Part shown: positions 1 through 11,800 of the stretch, in pieces
Position numbering within the stretch: position 1 is the first letter of the stretch
Layout of the letters: the number at the start of each line of letters is the position of its first letter
Source of the DNA: Mycolicibacterium rufum
GTDB lineage: Bacteria > Actinomycetota > Actinomycetes > Mycobacteriales > Mycobacteriaceae
Length of the DNA: 64,000 nucleotides
NCBI RefSeq assembly: GCF_022374875.2
Contig: NZ_CP092427.2
Span: 992,001-1,056,000, forward strand
Reading direction: 5' to 3'
Notes under the pieces: model-generated
The model's input: only the letters and a program-made list of their open reading frames with translations
Told to the model about the DNA's origin: nothing
Databases searched by the model: none
Translations under genes and position numbers: made by a program

Positions 1-487
1 TCGTCGCCCCCGCGATACGACCGGTGTCGCTGCCCAGGTGGGTCAGCTTGCCGGTGTCCTCCTCCATGTGGGCTCGCTCGATCTCGATCCGCCACGTGGT
101 GCCGTCGTCGAGCGGGACCTCGAGGTGGCCGTTGACCGCGATGGGCTCGTCGTACTGGGAGATCTGGTAGTTCTTCGGCTGGTCCGGGTAGAAGTAGTTC
201 TTCCGGGCGAACCGCCCCCAGGGCGCGATGTCGCAGTTGAGCGCCAGCCCGATGCGGATCGCGGACTCGACGGCGGTCTGGTTCAGCACCGGCAAGGACC
301 CCGGCAGCCCGAGACAGACCGGGCACACCTGGGTGTTGGGTTCGCCGCCGAACCGGTTGGCGCAGCCGCAGAACATCTTGGTCTGCGTCGACAGCTCGAC
401 GTGCACCTCGAGTCCGAGCACCGGCTCGTACTTGGCGATGACCTCGTCGTAGTCCAGCAGGTCGGCGGCCGAAGTCACGGAAGACAT
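1..487 (-). CDS. gatB: Asp/Glu-tRNA(Asn/Gln) amidotransferase subunit B, 3' part cut off by window edge
   Basis: GatB is the tRNA-binding and kinase-type subunit of GatCAB, which amidates misacylated Glu-tRNA(Gln) and Asp-tRNA(Asn) in the cytoplasm. Only the first 162 codons are in the window. The start is the ATG at 487, giving [17 protein letters not shown]. The GatB cradle signature is clear: [20 protein letters not shown], a zinc site CGCANRFGG, then [14 protein letters not shown], and further on the [18 protein letters not shown] block. It follows pfkA on the same strand after about 100 bases that hold a strong inverted repeat. Its partners gatA and gatC lie further upstream in the same direction, so the four genes probably form one transcription unit as in other mycobacteria. 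The rest of the protein (GatB/YqeY tail) lies outside the window. Confidence 0.96.
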   Translation of the reverse strand, partial: MSSVTSAADLLDYDEVIAKYEPVLGLEVHVELSTQTKMFCGCANRFGGEPNTQVCPVCLGLPGSLPVLNQTAVESAIRIGLALNCDIAPWGRFARKNYFYPDQPKNYQISQYDEPIAVNGHLEVPLDDGTTWRIEIERAHMEEDTGKLTHLGSDTGRIAGAT

Positions 488-518
488 GGCCCCGATCCTA
501 GTGGGTCACCTTTTTCCC

Positions 519-578
519 GCGAGCAGACACAAACTCGCATGCTTTCGCGGCGATTCACGCGAGTTTGCGTCTGCTCGC
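519..578. repeat. Near-perfect inverted repeat between pfkA and gatB
   Basis: Two 20-base arms (519-538 and 559-578) are complementary except for one position. The arm sequence is GCGAGCAGACACAAACTCGC, and the two arms are separated by a 20-base loop. A few more bases beyond each arm (TTCCC and GGGAA) also pair. The element lies between the stop of pfkA and the start of gatB on the transcribed strand. It could act as a transcript-stabilising or attenuating hairpin, or be a copy of a dispersed intergenic palindrome. There is no T-run, so a classical intrinsic terminator is less likely. Confidence 0.75.
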
Positions 579-587
579 CGGGGAAAC

Positions 588-1619
588 TCAGCCGAAGAAC
601 TCCGCCGCGTCGTCGTAGCGGCTCTGCGGCACCAGCTTGAGCTGACGGACCGCGTCGGCCAGCGGCACCCGGCCGATGTCCTGCCCGCGCAGCGACACCA
701 TCATCCCGTACTCGCCGGCATGGGCGGCGTCGGCGGCGTTCACACCGAACCGGGTGGCCAGCACCCGGTCGTACGGCGTCGGGGTGCCACCCCGTTGCAC
801 GTGCCCGAGCACGGTGACCCGGACCTCCTTGTTGATCCGCTTCTCCACCTCGACCGCGAGCTGCTGGGCGACGCCGGTGAACCGCTCGTGGCCGAACTCG
901 TCGATGCCGCCGGCGCGCAGCTGCATCGACCCCTCGGCGGGCTTCGCACCCTCGGCGACCACGCAGATGAAGTGCGAATCCCCGCGCACGAAGCGCTGTT
1001 TGACCAGCCGGCACACCTCTTCGACGTCGAACGGCTGCTCCGGGATCAGCGTCATGTGCGCCCCCGAGGCCAGCCCGGCGTTCAGCGCGATCCAGCCTGC
1101 GTGCCGGCCCATCACCTCGACCAGCATCACCCGCTGATGCGATTCGGCGGTGCTGTGCAACCGGTCGATGGCGTCGGTCGCGACGTGCAGCGCGGTGTCG
1201 TGACCGAAAGTGACGTCGGTGCAGTCGATGTCGTTGTCGATCGTCTTCGGCACCCCGACCACGGGCACGTTCTCCTCGGACAGCCAGTGCGCCGCGGTCA
1301 GCGTGCCCTCTCCCCCGATGGGGATCAGCACGTCGATGCCGTTGTCTTCGAGCGTCTGCTTGATCTGATCCAGTCCGGCGCGCAGCTTGTCGGGGTTGAC
1401 CCGCGCCGTGCCCAGCATCGTGCCGCCCTTGGCCAGCAGCCGGTCGTTGCGGTCGTCGTTGCGGAGCTGGATCCGACGGTCCTCGAGCAGCCCGCGCCAG
1501 CCGTCCTGGAAACCGACCACCGACGAGCCGTACCGCACGTCGCAGGTGCGGACCACCGCCCGGATCACCGCGTTCAAGCCAGGACAGTCACCGCCGCCGG
1601 TCAGCACTCCGATACGCAT
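588..1619 (-). CDS. pfkA: ATP-dependent 6-phosphofructokinase
   Basis: This enzyme phosphorylates fructose 6-phosphate to fructose 1,6-bisphosphate in glycolysis. The 343-residue protein starts [14 protein letters not shown] at the ATG at 1619; an ATG three codons upstream is possible, but the chosen start gives the usual family length. Visible motifs are the nucleotide-binding GGDCPG, the GGEGTLT loop, PKTIDNDI with the catalytic Asp, and the fructose-phosphate site MGRHAGW. The glycine after GGE, where PPi-dependent enzymes carry Asp, favours ATP as donor. It sits 18 bases downstream of gatA and upstream of gatB, the same insertion of pfkA into the gat operon seen in M. tuberculosis. Confidence 0.97.
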   Translation of the reverse strand: MRIGVLTGGGDCPGLNAVIRAVVRTCDVRYGSSVVGFQDGWRGLLEDRRIQLRNDDRNDRLLAKGGTMLGTARVNPDKLRAGLDQIKQTLEDNGIDVLIPIGGEGTLTAAHWLSEENVPVVGVPKTIDNDIDCTDVTFGHDTALHVATDAIDRLHSTAESHQRVMLVEVMGRHAGWIALNAGLASGAHMTLIPEQPFDVEEVCRLVKQRFVRGDSHFICVVAEGAKPAEGSMQLRAGGIDEFGHERFTGVAQQLAVEVEKRINKEVRVTVLGHVQRGGTPTPYDRVLATRFGVNAADAAHAGEYGMMVSLRGQDIGRVPLADAVRQLKLVPQSRYDDAAEFFG

Positions 1620-1637
1620 GGTGACCATCCTCCCCTT

Positions 1638-3128
1638 TCACAGCGCAGTTGGCAGAGGACCTCGTGCAACTTCATAAGCCGCCCCCACCCGGTAGAGCCG
1701 GTCGTCGGCCAGGGCAGGCGCCATGATCTGCAGCCCCACCGGCAGGTTGTCGTCGGCCGACAGGCCCGACGGCACGGACATCCCGCAGTGTCCGGCCAGG
1801 TTCAGCGGCAGCGTGCACAGGTCGAACAGGTACATGGCCAGCGGATCGTCGACCTTCTCGCCGAGGCGGAACGCGGTGGAGGGCGTCGCAGGCGAGACCA
1901 GCACGTCGACGCTGCGGTAGGCCTCCTCGAGATCACGGGCGATCAGCGTGCGTACCTTCTGCGCCTGGTTGTAATAGGCATCGTAGTACCCGGCCGACAG
2001 CGCATACGCGCCGATCATGATCCGGCGCTTGACTTCCGGGCCGAACCCCGCGGCACGCGTGAGCGCCATCACCTCCTCGGCGCTGTGGCTGCCGTCGTCG
2101 CCGACGCGCAGCCCGTAGCGCATGCCGTCGAACTTCGCGAGGTTCGACGACACCTCCGACGGCAGGATCAGGTAGTACGCGGGCAGCGAGTAGTCGAAGT
2201 GCGGGCAGTCCACCTCGCTGATCTCGGCACCCAGCGCGCGGAGCTGGTCGACGGCCGCCGTGAACGACGCCAACACGCCGGGCTGGTAGCCCTCGCCGCT
2301 ACGCAGCTGCTTGACCACGCCGATGCGCACCCCGCTGAGGTCGCCCGCCGCGCCGGCCCTGGCCGCTGCGACGACATCGGGCACCGCGGCGTCGACGGAC
2401 GTCGAATCGCGCGGATCGTGGCCCGCGATGACCTGGTGCAGCAGTGCGGTGTCGAGGACCGTGCGGGCACACGGTCCGCCCTGGTCCAGTGACGAGGCGC
2501 ACGCGATCAGCCCGTAGCGCGACACCGTCCCGTAGGTGGGCTTGACCCCGACGGTGGCGGTCAGCGCGGCCGGCTGACGGATCGAGCCGCCGGTGTCCGA
2601 GCCGATCGCCAGCGGCGCCTGGAACGCCGCCAGCGCCGCCGCGCTGCCGCCGCCGGATCCCCCCGGCACACGATCGGTGTCCCACGGGTTGCGGGTGGGT
2701 CCGTAGGCGGAGTTCTCGGTGGAGGAGCCCATCGCGAACTCGTCCATGTTGGTCTTGCCCAGGATCGGGATGCCGGCGGCGCGCAACCGTGCCGTCACGG
2801 TCGCGTCGTACGGCGACGTCCACCCCTCGAGGATCTTCGACCCGCACGTGGTCGGCATGTCCGTGGTGGTGAACACGTCCTTGAGCGCCAGCGGGACTCC
2901 GGCCAGCGGCGACGGCAACGGCTCGCCGGCGGCGACCGCCGTGTCGACGTCGGCCGCGGCGGCCAGCGCCTGCTCACCCGCGACGTGCAGGAAGGCGTGG
3001 TACTCGCCGTCGGTCGCGGCGATCTGGTCGAGACAGGCCTGCGTCACCTCGGTCGACGACACCTCGCCCGAGGCGATCTTCTCGCCCAGCGTCGCGGCGT
3101 CGAGCCGGATCAGGTCATCGCCACTCAT
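1638..3128 (-). CDS. gatA: Asp/Glu-tRNA amidotransferase subunit A
   Basis: GatA is the glutaminase subunit of GatCAB; it releases ammonia from glutamine for transfer to misacylated tRNA. The 496-residue protein belongs to the amidase signature family. The Ser-cisSer-Lys triad can be seen: the Lys in GVPLALKD (residues 75-85), the glycine-rich stretch [15 protein letters not shown], and [12 protein letters not shown] with the nucleophile region. The start at 3128 ([14 protein letters not shown]) overlaps the gatC stop as ATGA, which fixes the start and indicates translational coupling. A longer reading upstream is possible but lies inside gatC. Confidence 0.97.
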   Translation of the reverse strand: MSGDDLIRLDAATLGEKIASGEVSSTEVTQACLDQIAATDGEYHAFLHVAGEQALAAAADVDTAVAAGEPLPSPLAGVPLALKDVFTTTDMPTTCGSKILEGWTSPYDATVTARLRAAGIPILGKTNMDEFAMGSSTENSAYGPTRNPWDTDRVPGGSGGGSAAALAAFQAPLAIGSDTGGSIRQPAALTATVGVKPTYGTVSRYGLIACASSLDQGGPCARTVLDTALLHQVIAGHDPRDSTSVDAAVPDVVAAARAGAAGDLSGVRIGVVKQLRSGEGYQPGVLASFTAAVDQLRALGAEISEVDCPHFDYSLPAYYLILPSEVSSNLAKFDGMRYGLRVGDDGSHSAEEVMALTRAAGFGPEVKRRIMIGAYALSAGYYDAYYNQAQKVRTLIARDLEEAYRSVDVLVSPATPSTAFRLGEKVDDPLAMYLFDLCTLPLNLAGHCGMSVPSGLSADDNLPVGLQIMAPALADDRLYRVGAAYEVARGPLPTAL

Positions 3129-3424
3129 TCGGGCTCTCCCAGGATCCGCGGCACGGCGAACCGGCCGTCGACGGCGTTGGGCGCCTGCGCTAGCGCCTCG
3201 TCCTGGGTCAGGCACGGCTGCGGCTCGTCGGGGCGGAACACGTTGACGCTCTTGAGGGGATTGTCGGTGGCCGCGACGCCGGTGACGTCGACGGCCTGAA
3301 TCTGGCTGACGTGGCCGAGGATGGCGTCGAGTTGGCCGGCGAAGCTGTCGAGCTCGCCGTCGGTCAGGGCGAGGCGGGCCAGCCGCGCCAGGTGCGCAAC
3401 CTCGTCTCGGGAGATCTGGGACAC
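3125..3424 (-). CDS. gatC: Asp/Glu-tRNA amidotransferase subunit C
   Basis: GatC is the small subunit that wraps around GatA and stabilises the GatCAB complex. The 99-residue protein starts with GTG at 3424 ([18 protein letters not shown]). This start matches the family pattern; the in-frame extension further upstream is not family-like. The helix LARLARLAL and the C-terminal tail [12 protein letters not shown] and [12 protein letters not shown] are typical. It is the first gene of the gatC-gatA-pfkA-gatB unit. The 94 bases between it and the divergent ACT-domain gene must hold both promoters. Confidence 0.95.
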   Translation of the reverse strand: MSQISRDEVAHLARLARLALTDGELDSFAGQLDAILGHVSQIQAVDVTGVAATDNPLKSVNVFRPDEPQPCLTQDEALAQAPNAVDGRFAVPRILGEPE

Positions 3425-3518
3425 GACCACGAAGCCTAGTTCAACGCGTCGAGTTCCCCCGAGCCGCCGATTCCGCCCGAGTCGCCGCCTCCCGGTCTGC
3501 CGTGACACAGTGTTGCGC

Positions 3519-4178
3519 GTGCCGTCGTATCTGCTGCGCGTCCAGCTCGAGGACAGGCCCGGCAGCCTGGGCTCTCTGGCGGTGGCGCTCGGCTCCGTGG
3601 GCGCCGACATCCTGTCGCTCGACGTGGTGGAACGCGCCGCCGGTTACGCCGTCGACGACCTGGTAGTGGAGCTGCCGCCGGGCGCGATGCCCGACATGCT
3701 CATCACCGCCGCCGAGAAGCTCAACGGTGTCTACGTCGACAGCATCCGGCCGCACACCGGGCTGCTGGAGGCACACCGCGAACTCGAGCTGATCGACCAC
3801 GTCGCCGCCGCGGCCGGCACGCAGCAGCGGCTGCAGGTGCTCGTCGACGAGGCGCCGAAGGTGTTGCGGGTCGGGTGGTGTGTGGTGGCGCGGCTGACCG
3901 ATGCCGGCCCGCAGCGGGTGGTCGGCAGTTCGGGCGCACCCGAGACGCAGGCCGGCGAGACGCCGTGGCTGCCCCTCGAGCACGCCGTGGCACTCGACGC
4001 GAACGCCGACTGGGTGCCGCAGGTGTGGCGCGATATGGACACCGCGCTGGCCGCCGCCCCGCTCGGCGACACCCGCACCGCGGTGGTGCTCGGCCGCGCC
4101 GGCGGGCCCGACTTCCGCCCGAGCGAGGTCGCACGGCTCGGCTATCTGGCCGGCATCATCGCCACGATCCTGCGCTAA
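3519..4178 (+). CDS. ACT-domain protein (Rv3013-like)
   Basis: This is a 219-residue cytoplasmic protein of unknown function, conserved in mycobacteria next to gatC and ligA. The GTG at 3519 ([18 protein letters not shown]) is chosen because the N-terminal ACT domain begins directly with PSYLLRV. Residues 1-75 form an ACT fold, with the turn [10 protein letters not shown] that usually binds amino acids. The remainder ([18 protein letters not shown] onward) is helical and has no catalytic motif I can recognise. The C-terminus [14 protein letters not shown] is strongly conserved in relatives. It is probably an amino-acid-responsive regulator, but no DNA-binding domain is visible. It converges on ligA with an 8-base gap. 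Confidence 0.85.
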   Translation: MPSYLLRVQLEDRPGSLGSLAVALGSVGADILSLDVVERAAGYAVDDLVVELPPGAMPDMLITAAEKLNGVYVDSIRPHTGLLEAHRELELIDHVAAAAGTQQRLQVLVDEAPKVLRVGWCVVARLTDAGPQRVVGSSGAPETQAGETPWLPLEHAVALDANADWVPQVWRDMDTALAAAPLGDTRTAVVLGRAGGPDFRPSEVARLGYLAGIIATILR

Positions 4179-4186
4179 CCCTCGAG

Positions 4187-6313
<2,127 letters not shown>

Positions 6314-6363
6314 CTATCGAAGCGCACCGACAGCCAGACCGGCCGACTGGCTACGCTGCAGTC

Positions 6364-6807
6364 ATGCCGCACCCGGTCATGTTCTCCGAACACGATCCCG
6401 GGCTGGTGCAGGTGCGCGCGATCGCGCTGGCCTTCCCCGGTGCCTTCGAGAAGATCTCCTGGGGCCGTCCGGTGTTCTGCGCGCCCAAGATGTTCGCCGT
6501 CTACGGCGGCAGCGCCAAGCCGGCGACCGGGGGCGACCACGTGCCGTACCCGCACGCCCTGCTGGTCAAGGCCGACGACAGCGACCGGCGCGCGCTCGAA
6601 CAGGATCCCCGGTTCTTCTTCCCGGCCTACCTCGGCCCGTTCGGATGGCTCGGCCTGGATCTCACCGCCGCCGACGTGGACTGGGCCGAGGTCGGCGAAC
6701 TGATGGACGCCTCGTTCCGGTTGGTGGCCACCAGAACACTCATCCGTCAACTCGACCAACGGCAGTCCGGACCCGGCCCGGACATGATTCGATCGGAGAC
6801 ACCATGA
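6364..6807 (+). CDS. MmcQ/YjbR family protein
   Basis: This is a 147-residue protein of the MmcQ/YjbR (CyaY-like double-wing) family, whose biochemical role is unclear. Family features are the N-terminal helix DPGLVQVRAIALAFPGAFEK, the SWGRPVF strand and the WAEVGELMDASFRLVA helix near the C-terminus. Its TGA overlaps the ATG of the downstream acyl-CoA ligase gene (ATGA at 6804-6807), so the two are translationally coupled. No membrane segment or catalytic motif is visible. Confidence 0.8.
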   Translation: MPHPVMFSEHDPGLVQVRAIALAFPGAFEKISWGRPVFCAPKMFAVYGGSAKPATGGDHVPYPHALLVKADDSDRRALEQDPRFFFPAYLGPFGWLGLDLTAADVDWAEVGELMDASFRLVATRTLIRQLDQRQSGPGPDMIRSETP

Positions 6808-8420
6808 GCTTCCCGAGCCCCTTCCCCGAAGTCGACATCCCCACCGCCAGCGTCTACGACTACCTGTTCTCCGGGTTCGCCGGGGCCGATGACCCCGGCC
6901 TGGACCGGATCGCGCTGGTCGACGCCACCACCGGCAGGCAGACCACCTACCGCGAGATGATCGCCCGGATCAACACGTTCGCGGGCGCGTTGGCCGCCCG
7001 CGGCCTCGGCGTCGGCGACGTCGTGGGACTGCTGGCCCCCAACAGCTCCGGGTTCGCCGTGGCCTTCCACGGCATCCTGCGCGCCGGCGCGACCGCGACG
7101 ACCGTCAACGCGCTGTTCACCGCCAAGGACATCGCCAAGCAGCTGACCGACTCGGGCGCGCGCATGCTGATCACCGTCTCGGCGCTGGCGCCACAGGCCG
7201 CCGAGGGCGCGGCGCTGGCCGGGCTGGCCGACGAGGACCTCGTGGTGCTCGACGGCGCGGGCCGCGCCGCCGACGGCCATCCCAACGCCGCGGAGCTCCT
7301 CGAAGCGAAAGCGCCTGCGCCGCAAGTCACTTTCGCGCCGTCGTCACATCTGGCCGCGCTCCCGTACAGCTCGGGCACCACCGGCAATCCCAAGGGGGTG
7401 ATGCTCACCCACCGCAACCTGGTCGCCAACGTCGCGCAGATCCGTCCGCTGCACGGCATGCAACCCGACGACGTCGTGCTGGCCGTGCTGCCCTTCTTCC
7501 ACATCTACGGAATGACGGTGCTCCTCAACGCCGCGCTGCACGCCCGCGCACGGCTGGTCATCATGCCGAGCTTCGACCTCGGCCAGTTCCTCGGCAACAT
7601 CGCCGAGCACCGGTGCACGATCGCGTTCATCGCGCCGCCGGTCGCCGTCGCGCTGGCCAAGCACCCGCTCGTCGACGACCACGACCTGTCCTCGCTCAAG
7701 GTCGTGATGTCGGGCGCCGCCCCGCTCGACGCGGACCTCGGACGGGCCGTCGCCGAACGGCTGGACTGCCGGGTGGTGCAGGGCTACGGCATGAGCGAGC
7801 TCAGCCCCGTCAGCCACATCACCCCGTTCGACGCGGGCCAAAACGACATGCGCGTCGACGCGCCACTGAGCTCGGTGGGGTGGACGGTGTCCAACGCGGT
7901 GTCCAAGATCGTCGACCCCGACACCGGCGAGGACATCGGCCCGCCGGAGGAAGGGCTGAGCAAGACCGGCGAGCTGTGGTTCAAGGGCCCCAACGTGATG
8001 GCCGGTTACCTCAACAACGACGACGCCACCAAGGAGACCATCGACGACGACGGGTGGTTGCACACCGGCGATCTCGCCCAGGTCGACGCGCACGGCTGCG
8101 TCTACATCGTCGACCGGCTCAAGGAGCTGATCAAGTACAAGGGTTACCAGGTGCCCCCGGCCGAACTGGAGGCCGTGCTGCTCAGCCATCCCGGGATCGC
8201 CGACGCCGCGGTGATCGGTGTGCGCGACGACGAGGGTGAGGAAGTGCCCAGGGCGTACGTCGTCAAGCAGGCCGGCGCGGAGCTCACCGAGGCCGAGGTC
8301 ATCGACTTCGTCGCGGGTCAGGTGGCGCCGTACAAGAAGGTGCGTCAGGTCCGATTCATCGACGCGGTACCGAAATCCGCGTCCGGCAAGATCCTGCGCA
8401 AGGACCTGCGGAACGCCTGA
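6804..8420 (+). CDS. Acyl-CoA ligase, 4-coumarate-CoA ligase-like
   Basis: The gene encodes a 538-residue ANL-superfamily enzyme predicted to activate a carboxylic acid as acyl-adenylate and then transfer it to CoA. Motifs occur in order: the P-loop-like A3 motif YSSGTTGNPKGVMLTHRN (about residue 190), the FFHIYGMTV segment, the A5 motif GYGMSELSP, and the A7/A8 block HTGDLAQVD and DRLKELIKYKGYQVPPAELE. The A10 lysine lies in SASGKILRKDL at the C-terminus. The overall pattern is closest to plant-type 4-coumarate-CoA ligases and mycobacterial FadD proteins of the aromatic type. The acyl substrate cannot be read from sequence. The start at 6804 is set by the ATGA overlap with the preceding gene. 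Confidence 0.88.
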   Translation: MSFPSPFPEVDIPTASVYDYLFSGFAGADDPGLDRIALVDATTGRQTTYREMIARINTFAGALAARGLGVGDVVGLLAPNSSGFAVAFHGILRAGATATTVNALFTAKDIAKQLTDSGARMLITVSALAPQAAEGAALAGLADEDLVVLDGAGRAADGHPNAAELLEAKAPAPQVTFAPSSHLAALPYSSGTTGNPKGVMLTHRNLVANVAQIRPLHGMQPDDVVLAVLPFFHIYGMTVLLNAALHARARLVIMPSFDLGQFLGNIAEHRCTIAFIAPPVAVALAKHPLVDDHDLSSLKVVMSGAAPLDADLGRAVAERLDCRVVQGYGMSELSPVSHITPFDAGQNDMRVDAPLSSVGWTVSNAVSKIVDPDTGEDIGPPEEGLSKTGELWFKGPNVMAGYLNNDDATKETIDDDGWLHTGDLAQVDAHGCVYIVDRLKELIKYKGYQVPPAELEAVLLSHPGIADAAVIGVRDDEGEEVPRAYVVKQAGAELTEAEVIDFVAGQVAPYKKVRQVRFIDAVPKSASGKILRKDLRNA

Positions 8421-8432
8421 CCGGCGGCCCGG

Positions 8433-9446
8433 TCAGCCGACCGCGTCCGGATCCTCGGCGATCGCGTCGGCCACCTTCTGGGCGATCTCGACGGCGCGGC
8501 GCGCCCATGCCGGGGTGGCTCCGGCCAACCCGCAGGTCGGTGTCACGCCGACCCGGTCGGCCAGCACCCCGCGGGAGAAGCCTAGACGGTCGGTCACCGC
8601 GGCCACCGTCGCGGCCACCTCCTCGACCGACGGCCGGGTCACGGGCGTGGCGGCCGGGACGGCGCCGAGCAGCACCGTCCGCCCGGACTCCAGGAACTCC
8701 CCGACCCCGTCGAGGTCCGCGGCGAGGAGCGTGTGAGCGTCCACCGACACCGCCGCGATCGTGCTGCGCTGCAACAGTTTCCACGGCAGCCCGGCGGCGC
8801 AGCAGTGCAGTGCCACCTCCCCGCCCAGCGCAGCCACGCAGTCGTCGAGCAGGCCGGTGACCACCGACTCGTCGACCGGGTGCACCGGGTTCAGGCTCGA
8901 CACCCCCGACAACCGGCCCGCCAGCGCCGCAGGCAGCGTGGGCTCGTCGAACTGCACGACCACCGGGGTCTGCAACCGCCGTTCGAGGTTCGCGCGGTGC
9001 GCGGCGACGCCCTCGGCCAGCGACGCGGTCAGGTCCCGCACCGCGCCCGCGTCGGTGATCGCGCGGTGCCCGCCGCCGAGTTCCAGATGCGCCGCCAGCG
9101 TGATCGGCCCGGGCGCCTGCACCTTGACCACCCGCTCGCCGCCGCGCAGACCCGCCTTCTCCCAGGCCTCCTCGAGCGCATCGATGTCCTCGTCGAGCAG
9201 GCTGGCCGCTCGCCGGGTGGCCCCGCTGCGCCCCGCGGCGATGCGGTAACCCCTCGGGACCGTGTCGAGGGCGATGTCGACCAGCAGCGCGCCTGCGCGT
9301 CCGATCAGGTCGGCGCCGACGCCGCGGCCGGGCAGCTCGACGAGGTGGGGCAGCCGGTGCAACTCCCCCACCACCACCTCGGCGGCATCACGGGCCGTGG
9401 TTCCCGGCCATGATCCGACCCCTGTCGCGGTGGCGAAAACACTCAC
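8433..9446 (-). CDS. Cobalamin-independent methionine-synthase-like protein (Rv3015c type)
   Basis: This 337-residue protein has the UROD/MetE-like barrel of the vitamin-B12-independent methionine synthase C-terminal family. The GTG at 9446 gives VSVFATATGVGSWPGTTA, which matches the mycobacterial family start; an in-frame extension upstream would overlap the lpqA promoter. Possible metal or thiol ligands include HCCAAGLPW (about residues 217-225) and a cysteine in TPTCGLAGATPAW, arranged as in MetE-like proteins. It lacks the N-terminal half of a full MetE. It may transfer a methyl or related group, but the substrate is unknown. It is divergent from lpqA with 35 bases between starts. Confidence 0.82.
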   Translation of the reverse strand: MSVFATATGVGSWPGTTARDAAEVVVGELHRLPHLVELPGRGVGADLIGRAGALLVDIALDTVPRGYRIAAGRSGATRRAASLLDEDIDALEEAWEKAGLRGGERVVKVQAPGPITLAAHLELGGGHRAITDAGAVRDLTASLAEGVAAHRANLERRLQTPVVVQFDEPTLPAALAGRLSGVSSLNPVHPVDESVVTGLLDDCVAALGGEVALHCCAAGLPWKLLQRSTIAAVSVDAHTLLAADLDGVGEFLESGRTVLLGAVPAATPVTRPSVEEVAATVAAVTDRLGFSRGVLADRVGVTPTCGLAGATPAWARRAVEIAQKVADAIAEDPDAVG

Positions 9447-9481
9447 TCGCCCGACGATAGGCGACGCACTACCCTCGAGGC

Positions 9482-10135
9482 ATGACGGGCCGCGCGCTCC
9501 TGTGTGCCGTGGCGATCCTGCTGTCCGGCTGCGCGCAGACCGTCGCCGGGACGGCGACCCGGCCGGCGCCCGGCCTCGACGAGGACTCACGGTCGCCGGT
9601 CGACGTCGACGCCGTGCTGCTCGACCGCGACCAGATGCGGGCGATCACCGGGTCCGGGCCGGACCTGACCGCCGTCCCGGGCATGGAAAGCAAAGTGCCG
9701 GTGGATATTCCGGTGAACAGCGGGTTCCTGCCCGAGGTGGTGGTGAGCAGCGTGCCCACGCAGTGCGAGTGGCTGTTCGCCGAGACCATGGTGTTCGGCA
9801 CCGCGGTCGAGGAGTTCCACAAGACGACGTACCAGAACCCTTCGCGCGGCGCGCTGATCTCCCAGGGCGCTGCCGGCTACGTCGACCCGGCCGCCGCGGC
9901 GAGCGCCCTGGCGGGCCTGACGCGACGGATCACCGAGTGCGGTGACACCGATCAGGGACCCGTGCTGGTCGGCGCCGTCAGCACGACCGATGACGCGGTG
10001 TCCGTCCGCGCCGGCTCGTGCGGACGCGACTACCGGGCGAAATCCGCGGTGCTGATCGAGGTGACGTTCTGCTCGTTCCCCGACTCGGTGCCCGACCTGG
10101 TGATGACCAACATCGCGAACAACGTGCCGGGCTAG
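9482..10135 (+). CDS. lpqA: LpqA-like lipoprotein with PknH-type sensor domain
   Basis: A 217-residue secreted lipoprotein. Residues 1-17 are a signal peptide ending in the lipobox LSGC (ILLSGCAQT), so the mature protein is anchored to the outer face of the cytoplasmic membrane. The remainder resembles the PknH extracellular sensor domain, with conserved cysteines in TQCEWLF, ITECGD, RAGSCGRDY and VTFCSFP that can form two disulfides. Position between the Rv3015c-like gene and the following locus matches M. tuberculosis lpqA (Rv3016). The ligand is unknown. Confidence 0.85.
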   Translation: MTGRALLCAVAILLSGCAQTVAGTATRPAPGLDEDSRSPVDVDAVLLDRDQMRAITGSGPDLTAVPGMESKVPVDIPVNSGFLPEVVVSSVPTQCEWLFAETMVFGTAVEEFHKTTYQNPSRGALISQGAAGYVDPAAAASALAGLTRRITECGDTDQGPVLVGAVSTTDDAVSVRAGSCGRDYRAKSAVLIEVTFCSFPDSVPDLVMTNIANNVPG

Positions 10136-10156
10136 CGGAGATCACTCGGCGCGCGG

Positions 10157-11737
10157 TCACGTCTCGAGGCGGGACTCCTCGAGATCGATGTCCTGCAGGA
10201 TGCGGTTGAAGGCCTCATTGGACAGAGATCCCTCCCGTCGCATCGTCATCAGCGCCTGCCGCTGGGCCGCCAGGACGGCGCGCACCATGTCCTGGTAGGC
10301 CCGGGACCGCTCTTCGTAGTCCCCGACCTCGTCACCGGCCACCCGCGCCTCGAAGCGCTGCGCGCGGTATTCGTAGAGGCCGCGCATGCGCTGCGCGGTG
10401 TCCGTGCGCGTCCACTCCTCGTCGGCGAGCTCGTCGATCCGCTCCAGCGCCGCGCGCGCCGCGGTCAACCGCGCACGGTCCTCTTCGGTGGCCTCCGGGT
10501 CGGTGGTGCGGTCCAGCCGGCCGATCAGCGCGGGCAGGGTCAGCCCCTGCACCACGAGGGTGAAGAAGATGACCACGAAGGTGAGAAACAGGATCAGTTC
10601 GCGGTGCGGAAACGGTGCGCCGTCGGCGGTCTGCATCGGCACGGCCAGCGCCACGGCGAGCGAGACGGCTCCCCGCATCCCGCTCCAGCCCATGACCAGC
10701 CGCCACGACGCCGGAGCGCGGCGGCGGCGCTGTTCGGGTCTGCGGTCCAGCACCCTGATCAGGTAGGGCACCGAGAAGAACCACGCGATCCGGACCGCCA
10801 CCAGGGTGCCGGTGACCGCAGCCGCGTACGCCACCAGGGCGCCGAAGCGGTATTCGTGCAGACCCGACACGATCGCGTGCAACTGCAGCCCGATCAGCGC
10901 GAAAAGTGTTGCGTTGATCAGGAAATCGATGATGTCCCAGACGAAGTAGCCCTGCAGCCTGGGGCGCGCCTCGAGGACCTCGGGGCTGCGGATCGCCATC
11001 ACGATCCCTGCGGTGACGACCGCGAGCACTGCCGAAGCACCCGCCGCTTCGGCGGGCAGGAACGCCGCGTAGCAGGTCAGCAGAGAGATGGTGACGCTGA
11101 TCTGGGCGTCGTAGATGCGGGCACGGACCCACGCCGACAACCAACCCACCGCCAGACCGATCGCGACGCCGCCCAGCGCGCCCAGGACGAAGCTCAGCCC
11201 GGCGTCGGCCAGCGAGAACCCGCCGGCGACGGTGGCGGCCACCGCCACCCGGAAGGCCACCAGCGCGGTCGCGTCGTTGAACAGGCCTTCGCCCTCGACG
11301 CTGCTGATGAGTCGGCGCGGGGCGCCCAGGCGCCGCATGATGGTGGCGGCGGCCACCGGATCGGTGGGCGAGACGATGGCGCCGAGGACGAACGCCGCCT
11401 CCCAGGGCATGCCCGGAACGACGGCGTGCGCGGCGCAGGCCACCGCCACCATCGTGACGACGACCAGCGCCACCGCACTCAGGGTGAGACTGCGCAGGCC
11501 GGAACGGAAGTCGCCGAAGTTGGCATTGATCGCCGACTTGTAGAGCAGCGGGGGGAGGAAGAGCGCCAGCACGAGGTCGGACTCCAGGGTGATGTCCGGC
11601 AGGCCGGGAAGGAAACCCGCCAGCGCGCCGCCGATCACCAGCGGGATCGGATAGGGCACCGACAGTCGGCACGCGAGCGCCCCCAGCGCGGCCACGGCCA
11701 TCAGCAATGCGGTGATCAGCACCTCGGCATGGTTCAC
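10157..11737 (-). CDS. Na+/H+ antiporter, CPA1/NhaP type
   Basis: A 526-residue polytopic membrane protein with roughly 12 hydrophobic segments in the first 400 residues and a charged cytoplasmic tail of about 120 residues. Family motifs include FLPPLLYKSAINANF, GAIVSPTDPVAAATI with the ion-binding Asp, EGEGLFNDATALVAF, and the MGWSGMRGAVSLAVALAVP segment. It most likely exchanges Na+ or K+ for H+. The start is GTG at 11737. It lies 63 bases downstream of the TetR gene on the same strand and may be co-transcribed with it. M. tuberculosis has an ESX/PPE/IS1081 segment at this place, so this is a lineage-specific insertion or a retained ancestral gene. Confidence 0.9.
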   Translation of the reverse strand: MNHAEVLITALLMAVAALGALACRLSVPYPIPLVIGGALAGFLPGLPDITLESDLVLALFLPPLLYKSAINANFGDFRSGLRSLTLSAVALVVVTMVAVACAAHAVVPGMPWEAAFVLGAIVSPTDPVAAATIMRRLGAPRRLISSVEGEGLFNDATALVAFRVAVAATVAGGFSLADAGLSFVLGALGGVAIGLAVGWLSAWVRARIYDAQISVTISLLTCYAAFLPAEAAGASAVLAVVTAGIVMAIRSPEVLEARPRLQGYFVWDIIDFLINATLFALIGLQLHAIVSGLHEYRFGALVAYAAAVTGTLVAVRIAWFFSVPYLIRVLDRRPEQRRRRAPASWRLVMGWSGMRGAVSLAVALAVPMQTADGAPFPHRELILFLTFVVIFFTLVVQGLTLPALIGRLDRTTDPEATEEDRARLTAARAALERIDELADEEWTRTDTAQRMRGLYEYRAQRFEARVAGDEVGDYEERSRAYQDMVRAVLAAQRQALMTMRREGSLSNEAFNRILQDIDLEESRLET

Positions 11738-11800
11738 GTCGTCACCCTCACGCCAATGTGGTCGGCTGTCAATGCGATTCGCGCGATGGCGCTTCTGCGG

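Noticed and set aside
486..2492. A 668-codon plus-strand frame opposite pfkA and gatA
   Set aside because: The composition is typical of a shadow frame and both opposite genes have clear catalytic motifs.
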